Assembly: GCA_020848035.1 (NCBI GenBank)
Contig: JADLAX010000020.1
Location: 62,001 to 126,000 of the forward strand
Source: Anaerolineae bacterium
GTDB lineage: Bacteria; Chloroflexota; Anaerolineae; Promineifilales; Promineifilaceae
Reading direction: 5' to 3'
Length of the DNA stretch: 64,000 nt
Below the pieces are notes generated by a model. That model was given only the letters and a program-made list of their open reading frames with translations, did not search any database and had not been told where the DNA came from. Of this stretch, positions 33,165-43,500 are shown piece by piece. Made by a program: the position numbers and the translations under genes. Position 1 is the first letter of the stretch, and each line of letters opens with the position of its first letter.

Positions 33165-34601
33165 CTACTGATTGGCAATCGCATCATTCTGAATGTCTGG
33201 TCCAACAGCCGTCCCGTCAAACCCGTAGCCATTGTTGGCTTCGATGTCCGCGTTGATTTCATCAGCGGCCGCATCCAGCGCTTCTACAACGTCTGCACCG
33301 TTGGCAATGTCGGCCAGCGCCTTCTCAAACGTGAGCGCGGCAGACAGGTAAGCTGGCGTCGGGGGACGCAACGTTGCCTGGGCACTACTCAGTTCAAAAA
33401 AGACTTCCAGCGGGCCGCCGGGGGCATAGTTTTCCGTTAGGGCGGCCGCGCTGCGGGTGGCTGGTACCAAACCGATGCCATTGGAGAAGGCAGCCAGATA
33501 TTCATCCTGAATGGCAAAGGCGATAAAGGCGTTGGCCCCATCTTTATGCTCGGAGTTGGCCGACACGCCAAACTGCCAGGAGCCAGCGCCGATGCGGCTG
33601 CCGTTGCCAAAGTCTGGTGCGGGCAGGAAGAGCATGTCGTCGCCAAATGCTTCGAGGGCACCCAGCGCGGCCCAGTTGCCATTCCACTGCAACGCGTATT
33701 TGCCGTCGATAAAGCCAGTGTCGCGGTCCGCGCCGTCTTGTGAGGTGCCAGGCACCAGACCCCGCTCGAACAGACTCTGCCACCATTCACCAAAAGCAAC
33801 CGCTTCATCGCCATTGATAACGCTTTCGGCCGTGGTGAAGGTAGAGCGGTCGAGGATGTCGCCACCAAAGCTTTGCATCAGCGGGGAGAAGGCGTAGGGG
33901 TACCATTCACCAGTCCAGGCCATGCCCACGTCCAGCGCAAATTCAAAATCGCCCGTAGCCTGCAACGTTTCCAGCGCGGCGTCGAACTCTGCCAAATCCC
34001 ACGGTTCGTCCAGGGTGGGAATGCGGATGTTGTTGGCTTCCAGCACAGAGCGGCGGGCAAACATGCCAATGGCGGCATCCCACAAACCAACGGAATAGAC
34101 CTGGCCATCCCACATTCCAATGGCACCGGGCAAGAAGTTATCCAGGCTGCCTGCGGGCAGTTCCAGCGGGGACATATAACCAGACCAGGCCCAGTTGGGC
34201 ATCACCGGGCCATCCACGTCGATGATGTCGGGCAGGTCACCGGCCAGGGCGGCGGCGACGATGGATTCATTGTAGCTTTCCTGGGGGAAGTCTTGAATTT
34301 CGACAGCCCATTGATCCTGGGAGGCGTTAAAATCTTCAACGATGCCCAGCAAGATGTTACGTTCTACTTCATTGCCAGCGCCGTGGTACCACATGGTGAT
34401 GGCCACCGGGCCTTCACTGGGGGTAACGGCCGTTGCTTCGCTCGTTTCGGTGGTGGCGGTATCGGCGGTCTCTTCGGTTGTAGTCTCTTCTACTGCGGTG
34501 TCGCTGCTATCGGCCGTTTCGCTGCCACCGCAGGCAGCCAGGAACAGGGCTAATACAAGCAGAAATAAAACGGACAACGGCCGTTTATAGGTAGCATTCA
34601 T
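33165..34601 (-). CDS. Sugar-binding lipoprotein of ABC transporter (family 1)
   Basis: This 478-residue exported protein starts at ATG 34601 after AAGGAG. Its signal peptide ends in the lipobox LFLAAC with lipidated C24, followed by an acidic Thr/Glu-rich linker (residues about 28-65) and a family 1 solute-binding fold (VAITMWYHGAGNEVERNILLGIVEDFN, GMAWTGEWYPYAFSPLMQSFGGDILD). It should capture sucrose or fructo-oligosaccharide and hand it to the two permeases. The gene order regulator, binding protein, permeases, hydrolase is typical of CUT1 operons. No copy of the LacI operator is visible directly upstream of it. Confidence 0.95.
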   Translation of the reverse strand: MNATYKRPLSVLFLLVLALFLAACGGSETADSSDTAVEETTTEETADTATTETSEATAVTPSEGPVAITMWYHGAGNEVERNILLGIVEDFNASQDQWAVEIQDFPQESYNESIVAAALAGDLPDIIDVDGPVMPNWAWSGYMSPLELPAGSLDNFLPGAIGMWDGQVYSVGLWDAAIGMFARRSVLEANNIRIPTLDEPWDLAEFDAALETLQATGDFEFALDVGMAWTGEWYPYAFSPLMQSFGGDILDRSTFTTAESVINGDEAVAFGEWWQSLFERGLVPGTSQDGADRDTGFIDGKYALQWNGNWAALGALEAFGDDMLFLPAPDFGNGSRIGAGSWQFGVSANSEHKDGANAFIAFAIQDEYLAAFSNGIGLVPATRSAAALTENYAPGGPLEVFFELSSAQATLRPPTPAYLSAALTFEKALADIANGADVVEALDAAADEINADIEANNGYGFDGTAVGPDIQNDAIANQ

Positions 34602-34824
34602 TTCTCTCGCTCCTTAAAGCAGATGCTTGGTTTGGCGCTTGCCTTCAACAAAACAAGCGTCTTTGGTTAGAAAATATCAATTTTTCAGCAAAGAGAGTTG
34701 GGGAAATTTGGTGCTTCTTCTATAATGACCTCCTTCTTGCGGTAATCGGCATGGCGAAATCGGTTCTTGGTTGGATGGATCTCAAAATGCCGGTTACCCT
34801 CCTTTTTCCACCAGTCGTAACAAA

Positions 34825-35838
34825 TCAAGTCGATGCACGCTCAATGAGGGGACAATCCAACAGCTTTTGCTCGGGCGGCGCTGGCAAGCTTTGGCCATCC
34901 TGCGCCTGTTTAATCAGCTGGATCAAATGATCCACACCCCAGCTGCCCATCTCGTAGTGGGGCAGGGCCATGGTGGTGAGACCCGGTTCCAGGTCGGCAG
35001 CCACCAAGTCTTGATTGTCGAAGCCAACGATGGCGACATCATTGGGAATAGATAAATGGAGGGAGCGCATGGCGTCGTAGGCACCCATAGCCATGCGGTC
35101 GTTGTAGCAAAACAGGGCGGTCGGAGGATTTTCGATCTGCAGCAACGTTTTGGCGCCAACGAAGCCAGACCTGGAGACACTTTGCCCCAGAAAGCAGGTC
35201 AGCGCCGGATCAAACGGAATATTGTATTCGGCCAGCGCCTGTTTATAGCCAGCGAGCCGGCCAATTGTGGCCTGCACACCAGACGTATCACACAGATAAC
35301 CAATACGCTGGTGTCCTTTTTGCAGCAGGTGGCGGGTGGCATTGTAGCCACCTTCATGCTCGTTGGGCACCACGGAGGGTAAGGACCGGTCGGCGACGTA
35401 GCAGTCGATGAGCATGGTGGGCACTTCGCGAATATTGTCGGGGGGGTGGACTTCGCGGTGGTACATGGTGGCGTAAATGATGCCATCCACCTGGCGATCC
35501 AACAGGGTGTCTACGGCCGTTTGCTTCATCTCTTGATTACCACCGGTGTTAACCAACAGCAGCAGGTACTCATTTTCCCAGGCGCGTTCCTGGGCACCCT
35601 GGATGATGCGGCTGGCGTAGGGCGTGCTGGCGATCAAATCGGAGACAAAGCCAATGGTGTGGGTACGCTGCGAGCGCAGGCTGCGGGCCATGATGTTGGG
35701 CCGGTAATCAAGCGTCTCGATCGCTTCCATTACTTTGGCGCGCGTTTCTGGGCGAACGGCCGTATCCTCATTAAGAACACGTGAGACCGTCTTAAACGAA
35801 ACCCCGGCTAATTTGGCAACATCTTTAATCGTGGCCAT
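34825..35838 (-). CDS. LacI-family regulator of the fructan locus
   Basis: The 337-residue protein starts at ATG 35838 (MATIKDVAKLAGVSFKTVSRVLN). After the helix-turn-helix and hinge (PNIMARSLRSQRTHTIGFVSD) comes the sugar-binding core with LLQKGHQRIGYLCD, ALFCYNDRMAMGAYDAM and VAIVGFDNQDLVAADLEPGLTTM. An earlier in-frame start at 35877 lies within operator DNA and is rejected. It is transcribed first and faces the same way as the transport and GH32 genes, 223 bases ahead. Two palindromes in its promoter argue for self-repression. Its inducer is probably a fructose-containing sugar. Confidence 0.93.
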   Translation of the reverse strand: MATIKDVAKLAGVSFKTVSRVLNEDTAVRPETRAKVMEAIETLDYRPNIMARSLRSQRTHTIGFVSDLIASTPYASRIIQGAQERAWENEYLLLLVNTGGNQEMKQTAVDTLLDRQVDGIIYATMYHREVHPPDNIREVPTMLIDCYVADRSLPSVVPNEHEGGYNATRHLLQKGHQRIGYLCDTSGVQATIGRLAGYKQALAEYNIPFDPALTCFLGQSVSRSGFVGAKTLLQIENPPTALFCYNDRMAMGAYDAMRSLHLSIPNDVAIVGFDNQDLVAADLEPGLTTMALPHYEMGSWGVDHLIQLIKQAQDGQSLPAPPEQKLLDCPLIERAST

Positions 35839-35861
35839 GCGTAAACCTGACTTACTCCTAC

Positions 35862-35910
35862 TTGACAACGTTGTCAAGAAGTTTACGCGAGAATGACAAC
35901 GTTGTCAATG
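35862..35910 (-). promoter_or_regulatory. Promoter with twin LacI operators
   Basis: On the minus strand TTGACA lies in the upstream operator, followed by 17 bases and TAAACT. TGACAACGTTGTCA (35894-35907) overlaps the -35 box; TTGACAACGTTGTCAA (35862-35877) overlaps the start of transcription. Their centres are 31 bases apart, close to three helix turns, which favours cooperative binding on one DNA face. Confidence 0.85.
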
Positions 35911-35990
35911 GGTAAAACGCCGCCTGGCAGCACCGTTCTCAGCCCTCGCCTTAACTGTCTACCAAAACAATGAAATATATGGCCAAAACC

Positions 35991-36041
35991 TTGACGAAAT
36001 ATGGACATATCATGTATACTACTTTCAATATATTTTGAAAG
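35991..36041 (+). promoter_or_regulatory. Promoter of sigma factor gene with inverted repeat at +1
   Basis: TTGACG (35991-35996), 18 bases, then TATACT (36015-36020). Directly after the -10 box CTTTCAATATATTTTGAAAG (36022-36041) forms an inverted repeat with 7-bp arms, well placed for a repressor. The start codon is 90 bases further, after a leader. Confidence 0.7.
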
Positions 36042-36131
36042 TTCGAGGATCGCCTGCTTAACAACTGCATCAGGAAGCGGAAGAAGATAGAGGCTGTTCG
36101 GCAAGAGCAGCCCACCCAAGAGGATAACGCC

Positions 36132-37100
36132 ATGACAACGATGACTGATTCAAATCGGGAGCGGCTTGCCGCCAGAACCAGTGGCGCTGGGGAACCCACC
36201 ACGTTTGATTTTTTAGGCCAATATCTCAAAGAGAGCCGCCGTTCCGCCCTGCTTACGGCCAAAGAGGAAACCGTTCTGGCCGAGCAAATTGCGGCCGGGC
36301 GTGAGGCCGATGAGCAGCTGCAAAAAGCGATCCCTGCGGAAGAACGCAGCTACTGGCTGTGTGTGAAGGAACGTGAAGCCGAGGCGCGCTCGGCCCTGGT
36401 GCGGGCTAATATGCGGCTGGTGATCAGCATTGCCAAAAAGTACCGGGGACAGGGGCTTGATTTTCTGGACCTGATTCAGGAAGGCAATGTGGGGCTGCTA
36501 ACGGCCGTTGAAAAATTCGACCACACCCTGGGCAACCGCTTCAGCACCTACGCCACCTGGTGGATTCGCCAGTCGATGACCCGGGCCATTGCCAACCACG
36601 GCCGTACCATTCGCATCCCGGCCAACAAAACCTCCAGCATCCGGCAAATTTACCTGGCCAAACAAGAGCTGGAACAGGAATACGGCCGTCCCCCCCGCCC
36701 CGAAGAGCTGGCCGAACACACCGGCATGTCGCCGGAGCGGGTCAATAACCTGCTGCGCATCACCATGCCCCTGCTGTCGCTAGAGCAGCCCGCCGGACCA
36801 GAACCGGACACTGAACTGGGTGCATTTGTCGAAGACAGTTTGTCGCCCCAGCCAAACGACGCCGTCGCCCAAAAAATGCTGCAAGAGCGGATCGAGCATA
36901 TGTTGGACGGCCTGAGCAAGCGCGAAGCCAGCGTGTTATGCCTGCGCTACGGGCTGCGCGGCCATGAAGCCCACACGCTCAAAGAGGTGGGCAAGCTGTT
37001 CGATTTGTCTCGTGAGCGTATTCGCCAGATCGAGAAAACAGCGCTGAAGAAGCTGCGCCAGCCGCAGTTTGGCGCAGATTTGTTCCACTATTTGAATTGA
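36132..37100 (+). CDS. RNA polymerase sigma factor, sigma-70 family (RpoD/SigA-like group)
   Basis: This 322-residue sigma factor has region 1.2 ([20 protein letters not shown]), region 2 with [39 protein letters not shown] and [15 protein letters not shown], region 3 ([20 protein letters not shown]) and region 4 with [42 protein letters not shown]. It should direct RNA polymerase to TTGACA/TATAAT promoters, as a primary or stress-type group 2 factor. It lacks region 1.1. ATG 36132 follows GAGGA. A strong hairpin follows the gene. Confidence 0.95.
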   Translation: MTTMTDSNRERLAARTSGAGEPTTFDFLGQYLKESRRSALLTAKEETVLAEQIAAGREADEQLQKAIPAEERSYWLCVKEREAEARSALVRANMRLVISIAKKYRGQGLDFLDLIQEGNVGLLTAVEKFDHTLGNRFSTYATWWIRQSMTRAIANHGRTIRIPANKTSSIRQIYLAKQELEQEYGRPPRPEELAEHTGMSPERVNNLLRITMPLLSLEQPAGPEPDTELGAFVEDSLSPQPNDAVAQKMLQERIEHMLDGLSKREASVLCLRYGLRGHEAHTLKEVGKLFDLSRERIRQIEKTALKKLRQPQFGADLFHYLN

Positions 37101-37132
37101 TGTGGTGGGGGAAGAAAAGTTAATAGTGATAA

Positions 37133-37170
37133 GTAAAAAGTGAAAAGTAATTCTACTTTTCACTTTTTAC
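37133..37170. terminator. Bidirectional terminator, 17-bp perfect stem
   Basis: GTAAAAAGTGAAAAGTA (37133-37149) and its exact inverse (37154-37170) enclose a four-base loop. It lies between the convergent sigma factor and acyltransferase genes. The A/T-rich arms resemble the dispersed GTGAAACGTGAA repeat family. Confidence 0.85.
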
Positions 37171-37173
37171 TTT

Positions 37174-38760
37174 TTACTCTCTCACTTCTTGTTGATGGAC
37201 CCGGCAAAATTCTGTGCCCGCTACGGCACTGTTGCGGCACGGACGGCCGCTTTTGGTGGTGGCCTGGCATTGATGAGCGGCAACCTCAACCACGCTGGTT
37301 GCTTTTTCTGTCTGGGCTGGGGGAACGGCCGCTTCGGCAGCAGCCACTGCCTCTGCCTCGTGTACCAGATTCATCAGTGCCTCAAACTCCGCGTAAAACC
37401 CTTCCATGATCACATCAGGGTCGGGCACCAGGCCGACATCGGTAGCCACGCCCATGTGCACTTTGTTAGCGTAGCTGATGATGCTGATCCCCAGCGAGAC
37501 ACGCCCCGACTGCGGCACCCAGAACATAAGCTCCTCAATTTGCTGCCCGGCCAGGTACAGCGGCATGGGCGGGCCGGGAACGTTGGTCATAACGGCCGTT
37601 GTCTTCGAACCAAACATGTTCACCAACGTACCTTGCAGCTCCTGCGGCGACATGCCCATCGCGCTTAAAATGCCCAGGGCTACCGGCGCTTCCTTGGAAT
37701 TTTTCAGGGCCAGCATCCGTTTACGCACTTCATGCAGCCGGTCCAGCGGATCGCCAATGCCGACGGGCAGCGAGAGGAAAACGATGCCAAACTTGTTGCC
37801 CAACGTGCCCATTTCTTCGGGCGTGCGCAGGTTGACGGGCACGGCGGCGCGGAAATTCAGCCCATCCACCGAGGCACCCTTGCTGAGCATGTAGCGGCGC
37901 AGCCCACCTGTCATGGCCGAGACGAGCACATCGTTGACGGTGCCGCCGGTAATGTTTTTGATCTTTTTGACGTCGGCCAGGGCCAGCGGCTGGGACCAGG
38001 CGGCCCGTTTAGCCACGCCCAGCTTGCCTTTGAACAAGGTTTTGGGATCTGGCGAGCGCAGGAAAAGACGACCCGCCGCAACGGCCGTATCCGTCCCCTT
38101 AAGCGCCAATTCCATCGCATGAGCCGGATTGATCAGTGCTTCCAATCCTTCGGAGGCCACCTTGCTGGTGGTTTGCCACACCGTTTCCAGCGCTTTGGCC
38201 CCTTGCTGCACCAGGGCATTAAGCGATCCGCTCAGCCCGTTGTCCGCCGTCCCGCCTAGGCTCGCTTCGCTGCCGGTGGGCGGCGGCACGTCGGGCATCA
38301 TCTCGGTGAGCGAGAGCAGCACAAACACCAGGGCCATGCCGTCGGCAATGCAGTGGTGCAACCGGCACATGATGGCGCAGCCCTCGCCATAATTTTCGAT
38401 GAGGTGGAACTGCCACAGGGGCTTGCTGAAATCCAGCGGCGTGCTCATCAGGTCGCTAACCAGCTCCTGCAAGGTGGCTTTGTCGCCAGGTGAGGGTAGG
38501 GCAACCCGGTGCAGATGAGCGTTGAGATTAAACGTGGGGTCCACTTCCCAGTAAGATTGGCCAAAGGGCAGCCGCGACTGAACAACACGCATGCGGAAGC
38601 GATCGAAGGTGAGCAGCTTGTGCTCGATGACGGCCCGGAAATGGTCGTAATCGATCATCTTTTTGAAGGTGATGATGCCCGACACCATCATCAGGTTGGT
38701 GGGGTCTTCCATGCGCAGCCAGGCTGCATCGACGGTGGTTAAGGGGTGAGTCTTGGGCAT
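37174..38760 (-). CDS. Wax ester synthase/diacylglycerol acyltransferase (WS/DGAT)
   Basis: The 528-residue enzyme has the catalytic HHCIADG (HHxxxDG type) motif, the start LTTVDAAWLRMEDPTNLMMVSG and the C-terminal NVPGPPMPLYLAGQQIEELMFWVPQSGRVSLGISIISYANKVHMGV typical of the family. It joins acyl-CoA to an alcohol or diacylglycerol to make storage lipid at the membrane. Beyond the usual end it carries about 75 residues with a Cys-rich piece CQATTKSGRPCRNSAVAG and FCRVHQQ (CxxxxxxxxCx10CxxH), perhaps a metal-binding knuckle. AAGGAG precedes ATG 38760, and the spacer between them is exactly the octamer ACGGCCGT. Confidence 0.93.
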   Translation of the reverse strand: MPKTHPLTTVDAAWLRMEDPTNLMMVSGIITFKKMIDYDHFRAVIEHKLLTFDRFRMRVVQSRLPFGQSYWEVDPTFNLNAHLHRVALPSPGDKATLQELVSDLMSTPLDFSKPLWQFHLIENYGEGCAIMCRLHHCIADGMALVFVLLSLTEMMPDVPPPTGSEASLGGTADNGLSGSLNALVQQGAKALETVWQTTSKVASEGLEALINPAHAMELALKGTDTAVAAGRLFLRSPDPKTLFKGKLGVAKRAAWSQPLALADVKKIKNITGGTVNDVLVSAMTGGLRRYMLSKGASVDGLNFRAAVPVNLRTPEEMGTLGNKFGIVFLSLPVGIGDPLDRLHEVRKRMLALKNSKEAPVALGILSAMGMSPQELQGTLVNMFGSKTTAVMTNVPGPPMPLYLAGQQIEELMFWVPQSGRVSLGISIISYANKVHMGVATDVGLVPDPDVIMEGFYAEFEALMNLVHEAEAVAAAEAAVPPAQTEKATSVVEVAAHQCQATTKSGRPCRNSAVAGTEFCRVHQQEVRE

Positions 38761-39020
38761 ACGGCCGTCTCCTTAAACGATTGCTCAATGCACAGTCGTG
38801 GCAAAAAATGGTGTGTTTCTTACTCTGGGTAACACAAAAAATGTGCCATCTCCAGTATAACGCAGCCAGAGAGAGCTGACCATCTTTCCAGACGGCCGTT
38901 CCCTACCAAAATGGGACTGATTCGCCAACTTTCGGCACTTCAGCCGGAAGAAACATTTTTATACTGGCAGCAGCTTTTACCCGACAAACAGCGGTCTCAA
39001 AACTTTGCCTGGAGGCAACC

Positions 39021-40421
39021 TTGAAACGATCGACGCCCATCCTGTTCCTGGCCACCCTTACCTGCATCCTGCTGTTCCTGGCTGTGGCCTGTAGCCAAGA
39101 GGCCAGCGCCACCGTGACTTCCGATACTCCCCCCATTTCTCTGGCCCCGGCAGCCTTCAACGGGCTGACTGACCCCAACCTGGTGGTAACGCCTGTTTCC
39201 CTGGCGGCCCCTGCTGCCGGTGGCAGCGTCGTCGATCCCACTTTTGGCACCAGCCTGCGCCGCCTGACCGACAGCGGCAGCAGCGGCTTTGCCACCCATA
39301 TTTACTCCCAACTGCAAGCCTTTTCCGCTGATAACCAGTACCTCTTGCTGATTGAGGACGAATGGTACACGGTGCGCCGCCGCGATAATTTGGCCCTGCT
39401 GCTCGACGCCAGCGACACCGCGTCTTGGAACGCACCGCGCTGGCATCCCACCCAGGCCAACACCATCATTCACTACGACGACAACGCCGACACGACATTG
39501 CGGTTGCAGTTCACCGACGTGACGACGGGCCAGACGACGACCGTGTTTACCTTTCCGGTCAACTACGAGCGCATTCGCGCCAACCAGAGCTTTGACGAGA
39601 TTTCAAGAGACGGCCGTTTCCTGGGCGGCATGGCCGCGTTGAGCAATGGCGACCAGATGCTCTTCAGCCTGAACCTGGCAACGCTCACCCTGGGGGCCGA
39701 ACTGCGTCTCTCGGCCGATTTGTACGGCGGGCCGTGTACGCCAGACCCCACCTGGGGCGAGGTGGAGCCAGACTGGATTGGCGTCTCGCCGCTGGCCAAC
39801 TACCTGATGGTACAGTGGACCCGCGACGGCACCTCACGCTGTTCGGGTTTGGAAAGCTTCGATATTGCCACCGGTGCCTTTGTCGGGCGTGTCTATGATG
39901 GCCACCAGCACGGCGACTTAGGCGTCATGGCCGATGGGGTGACCGAATTTTTCATGACGTACGAGCTGTACCATCCATCTGGCCTGCTGTCGTTGGGTTA
40001 CCGGGTGCTGCCCGGCAACGCCACGGTACAAGACCCCGTTTACCTGCGCACCCTGGAGTGGATGGGTGACCACATTTCTTGCCAGGGACCAGCGGGCGTT
40101 TGCTTAGTCACCACGATTGCCGACAGCAGCAATGGCTGGCAGCCGTTGGAGGGGGAGATTTTCCTGCAATATCTGGATGGTTCGGTGGAGCGGTTGGTCC
40201 ATCATCGCAGCAGCGGCTGTGGTTATTGGGTGCAGCCTCGGGGGAGTTTGTCGCGGGACGGCCGTTACGCCATCTTTGCCACGGATTGGGGCAGTGGTAT
40301 TTGTAGCTCCCCCGTCGACTTGGGCGCAGGTGACCCCTACCTGATCGATTTGGGCAGCAGCAACCCGCCGCCCGATTTTACCCCGTCGGCCTGGAACTAT
40401 TTACCAACTGTCCTCCGGTAG
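39021..40421 (+). CDS. TolB-like propeller lipoprotein with YLPTVLR tail
   Basis: The 466-residue exported protein begins at TTG 39021, set by GGAGG five bases before. The signal peptide ends in the lipobox LAVAC (C24). The body shows propeller-like repeats (ADNQYLLLIEDEWYTVRRRD, SRDGRFLGGMAALSNGDQMLFSLN, SRDGRYAIFATDWGSGIC) similar to TolB/oligogalacturonide-lyase-like folds. Its last residues are WNYLPTVLR. Function is unknown. It opens a run of exported proteins on the plus strand that share this tail. A lipobox together with the tail is unusual within the group. Confidence 0.85.
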   Translation: MKRSTPILFLATLTCILLFLAVACSQEASATVTSDTPPISLAPAAFNGLTDPNLVVTPVSLAAPAAGGSVVDPTFGTSLRRLTDSGSSGFATHIYSQLQAFSADNQYLLLIEDEWYTVRRRDNLALLLDASDTASWNAPRWHPTQANTIIHYDDNADTTLRLQFTDVTTGQTTTVFTFPVNYERIRANQSFDEISRDGRFLGGMAALSNGDQMLFSLNLATLTLGAELRLSADLYGGPCTPDPTWGEVEPDWIGVSPLANYLMVQWTRDGTSRCSGLESFDIATGAFVGRVYDGHQHGDLGVMADGVTEFFMTYELYHPSGLLSLGYRVLPGNATVQDPVYLRTLEWMGDHISCQGPAGVCLVTTIADSSNGWQPLEGEIFLQYLDGSVERLVHHRSSGCGYWVQPRGSLSRDGRYAIFATDWGSGICSSPVDLGAGDPYLIDLGSSNPPPDFTPSAWNYLPTVLR

Positions 40422-40525
40422 AGACGTACCACTTGCACTTTAAGTTTTAAATCGGGTGAAGGATTGCCCAATTAATTTTTTAAACACCAACTGCTACGTC
40501 GCTACTCTACAAAAGTGAACGATTT

Positions 40526-43500
40526 ATGATGAAAAAATGGGTTCTAATTTTTACGTTTTTGGTGGCTGTTTTATGGTTAGTGAATAGTGGGCATGGGCGA
40601 GAAACGGCCGTTGCCCAATCCATCGCCAGCGCCATCCCCCTGGTGGAAAACTTTAGCAACGGGCAGTCCCCACCACGGTTCAACATCGTCGAGTTTAACC
40701 ACGACTTGCTCATAACCGATATTGGTTGGCTTCTTGGCCCATTATCGCCCGGCCAGCCGCTGTCGCCTTCGCCGCAGTCGGCGCTGACGCTGTATGCCAA
40801 CAACGTAGACCGCATTACTTTCAACCAGCCCACCCCGTCGGCCACCATCGCCGAGGCGCAAGTGTGGGCCTGGGCCTGGCCCGCCGAAGGGGGGAACCCG
40901 GCCACCAGCGGGCGCGTGGTGTTTGAAGGCACCAACGACACCAAAACCTTCACCTTTAGCGGCGGCATGGCTCAGTGGCAACCTTTCAAAGTGAACGACA
41001 CCGACACGGGCGACAACGGGCGAGCGCTGGGAGCCATTATCGCCGTGCGTCTGATCAGCCTCCAGGCCGATGTGATGTTTGATGATTTGCAGGTGGTCTC
41101 GGTAACAACCTTCACCCGCAGCGATCTGGCGCTGACGATGAGCGGCTCCAAAAACACCGTGAACGTGGGCGACACCATCAGCTATGACCTTACCGTGACC
41201 AACAACGGCCCAGACGATGCGCCCAACGTCACCCTCACCGACACGCTGCCGTTTGGCGGCACGTTTCTGGCGGGCAGCAGTTCGAGTGCTTGCCAACTGT
41301 CGCTGGGCCAGGTGGTGTGCGATTTGGGCACAGTGGCCGCAAATGCCTCGCGCACGGTGACGATTGCCGTGCGGGTGGGCAGCAGTGCCTGTGCCAGCTT
41401 TACCAACCGGGCCACGGTAACGACCCAGGCGTATGACAGCAACACGGCCAACGATACGGCCGTTCACACCGCCACCACGCCCAATCCTGCCTGCGCCGAC
41501 TTTTCCGTCACGCAAAGTCCGCTGCCCGTGCCGCCACTGCCCGGTGAAGACAGCATCACATACACCCTTTCTGTGCAAAGCAACGGGCCAAATACCACGG
41601 CCAGCACGCTTCAGTTCACGGCGCCGGATGATGTTAGGCTAACGGCCGTTACCGCCGAAAGCGGCGTCAACTGTTCCTTCACGGCTCTCACGGTTACCTG
41701 CAACCTCGATCCGCTAGCTGCGGGCCAATCCAAACAGATTTACGCGACCGGGGATGCGTTGTCTACCATGAGTGGCATTCAGCTGAGTGAGGCCACCATT
41801 ACACCTGCCATTGCCGACCCGGATTTGACAAACAACGTGAGCCGCTTCCGCTTCGCGGCCGATCCCGCCTACGCGTTCACCGTGATTGGCGAAATTGGCG
41901 TGGCTGAGCTGGCCGCTTATGAAGATGTGGGCGGCTTAGCGATCAACAGCAGTGGCGAGGTTGCTTTTTATGCCTATGCTGGCGACTCTTTTCAGCCAGA
42001 CGCCTTTGGTATTTTTCGCGGTGACGGCAGCGGTGCGCTGACGAAGATTGTGATGGACACCGATTTTCCGGTGCTGCCTGCGGATCAATATCACAGCGTC
42101 GGGATGTTTGCCGAGGTTGATGTTAATGATGCCGGAACCGTTGTGTTTATCGAAAATGTTGAGCGTGACCTGCCCGTTGGGTACGAAATTGTGCAAACAA
42201 CCATTTACACAGGCAGCGGTGGTGCGCTAACAACCATAGCCACCGACTCGGAAAGTTCCGGGGCCAGATTCCGCAAGTATCGCTTTGCCACGATCAATAA
42301 TTTGGGACGCGTGGTCGCCAGTTATAGTGATGGTTATGGCGATTCGGCCGTGGTGGCGTTTGAAAATGGGCAGGAAACCACCCTGGCCACAGTACCCAGC
42401 AGCAATTACTACATGATGGAGGTGGGGCAAAGCGACAACAGTGGGTTTGTCGCCTTTAATGAGCGGTACCTTGGGAGTATCATCTACGGCGATAGATTGC
42501 GCCTGACACTCCCCGGTGGAACGGTTGACACAGTGGCCACGAATACCACATCCGACCGTTTTTCTGTACACCCCCATATTGGCGTGTCTGATTATGGTGC
42601 GGTGATTTATGGTCAGGTTGAAATTGATTCCACCACTGGCCTGGGTATGGAGTATTTGAAAATTGGCGGCCGGACAATTCTGACTGAACCGGCGGATCAA
42701 TTTGTTGAGGGCAGTTTTAGCCGACCCAGGATAAACAACCAACACCGCTATCTGTTTGCGGCCAATCACCTAGCACATTATGGCACACCAGGGCTGTATA
42801 CCGGGCCGCATAAGGTATCCAACCGGGTGGTGCGGTTTGATTGGGACAAAGGCGATCTGTTGTTTGGCTCGCGGATCGTTGGCCTGGCATTTAGTTTGGC
42901 GTATGACTTCAATGACAGTGGGCAGGTGGGGTTAGCGGTGGTGCTGAGCAACGGCCGTATCCTCATCTTACGCGCCGATCCCGTGGCTGAACAAGACCAG
43001 GATGGCGTGAACGACTGGACCGAACTGGGGGCGGCCAACCAGGGAGACGGCAACGGGGACGGCATTCCTGACTCAGCCCAGCCGAATGTGGCTTCAACAT
43101 TGTCTCTGGACGGGGCGTATGCTGTCACGTTTGCCGTGAATCCCAATCAAACCCTGGCCAATGTGACCCCCATCGCCAACCCATCCCCCAGCGATGCGCC
43201 CAACCAAACGTTCCCTCTCGGCTATTTCAGCTTTGAGGTGCGCGATTTAACGCCCGGCGCGGCCACCGAGGTGGACATCTATCTGCCGAGCTGGATGGTG
43301 TTGAACGGCTGGTGGAAATACGGCCGTACCCCCAACAACCCTACACCCCACTGGTACAACTTCACCTTCGACGGCACTACCGGGGCCGAAATCAACGGCA
43401 ACGTCATTACCCTGCACTTTGTAGACGGCCAGCGCGGCGACGACGACCTGACCGCCAACGGCGTCATCGTAGACCCCGGCGCGCCTAGCACCTGGGCCAA

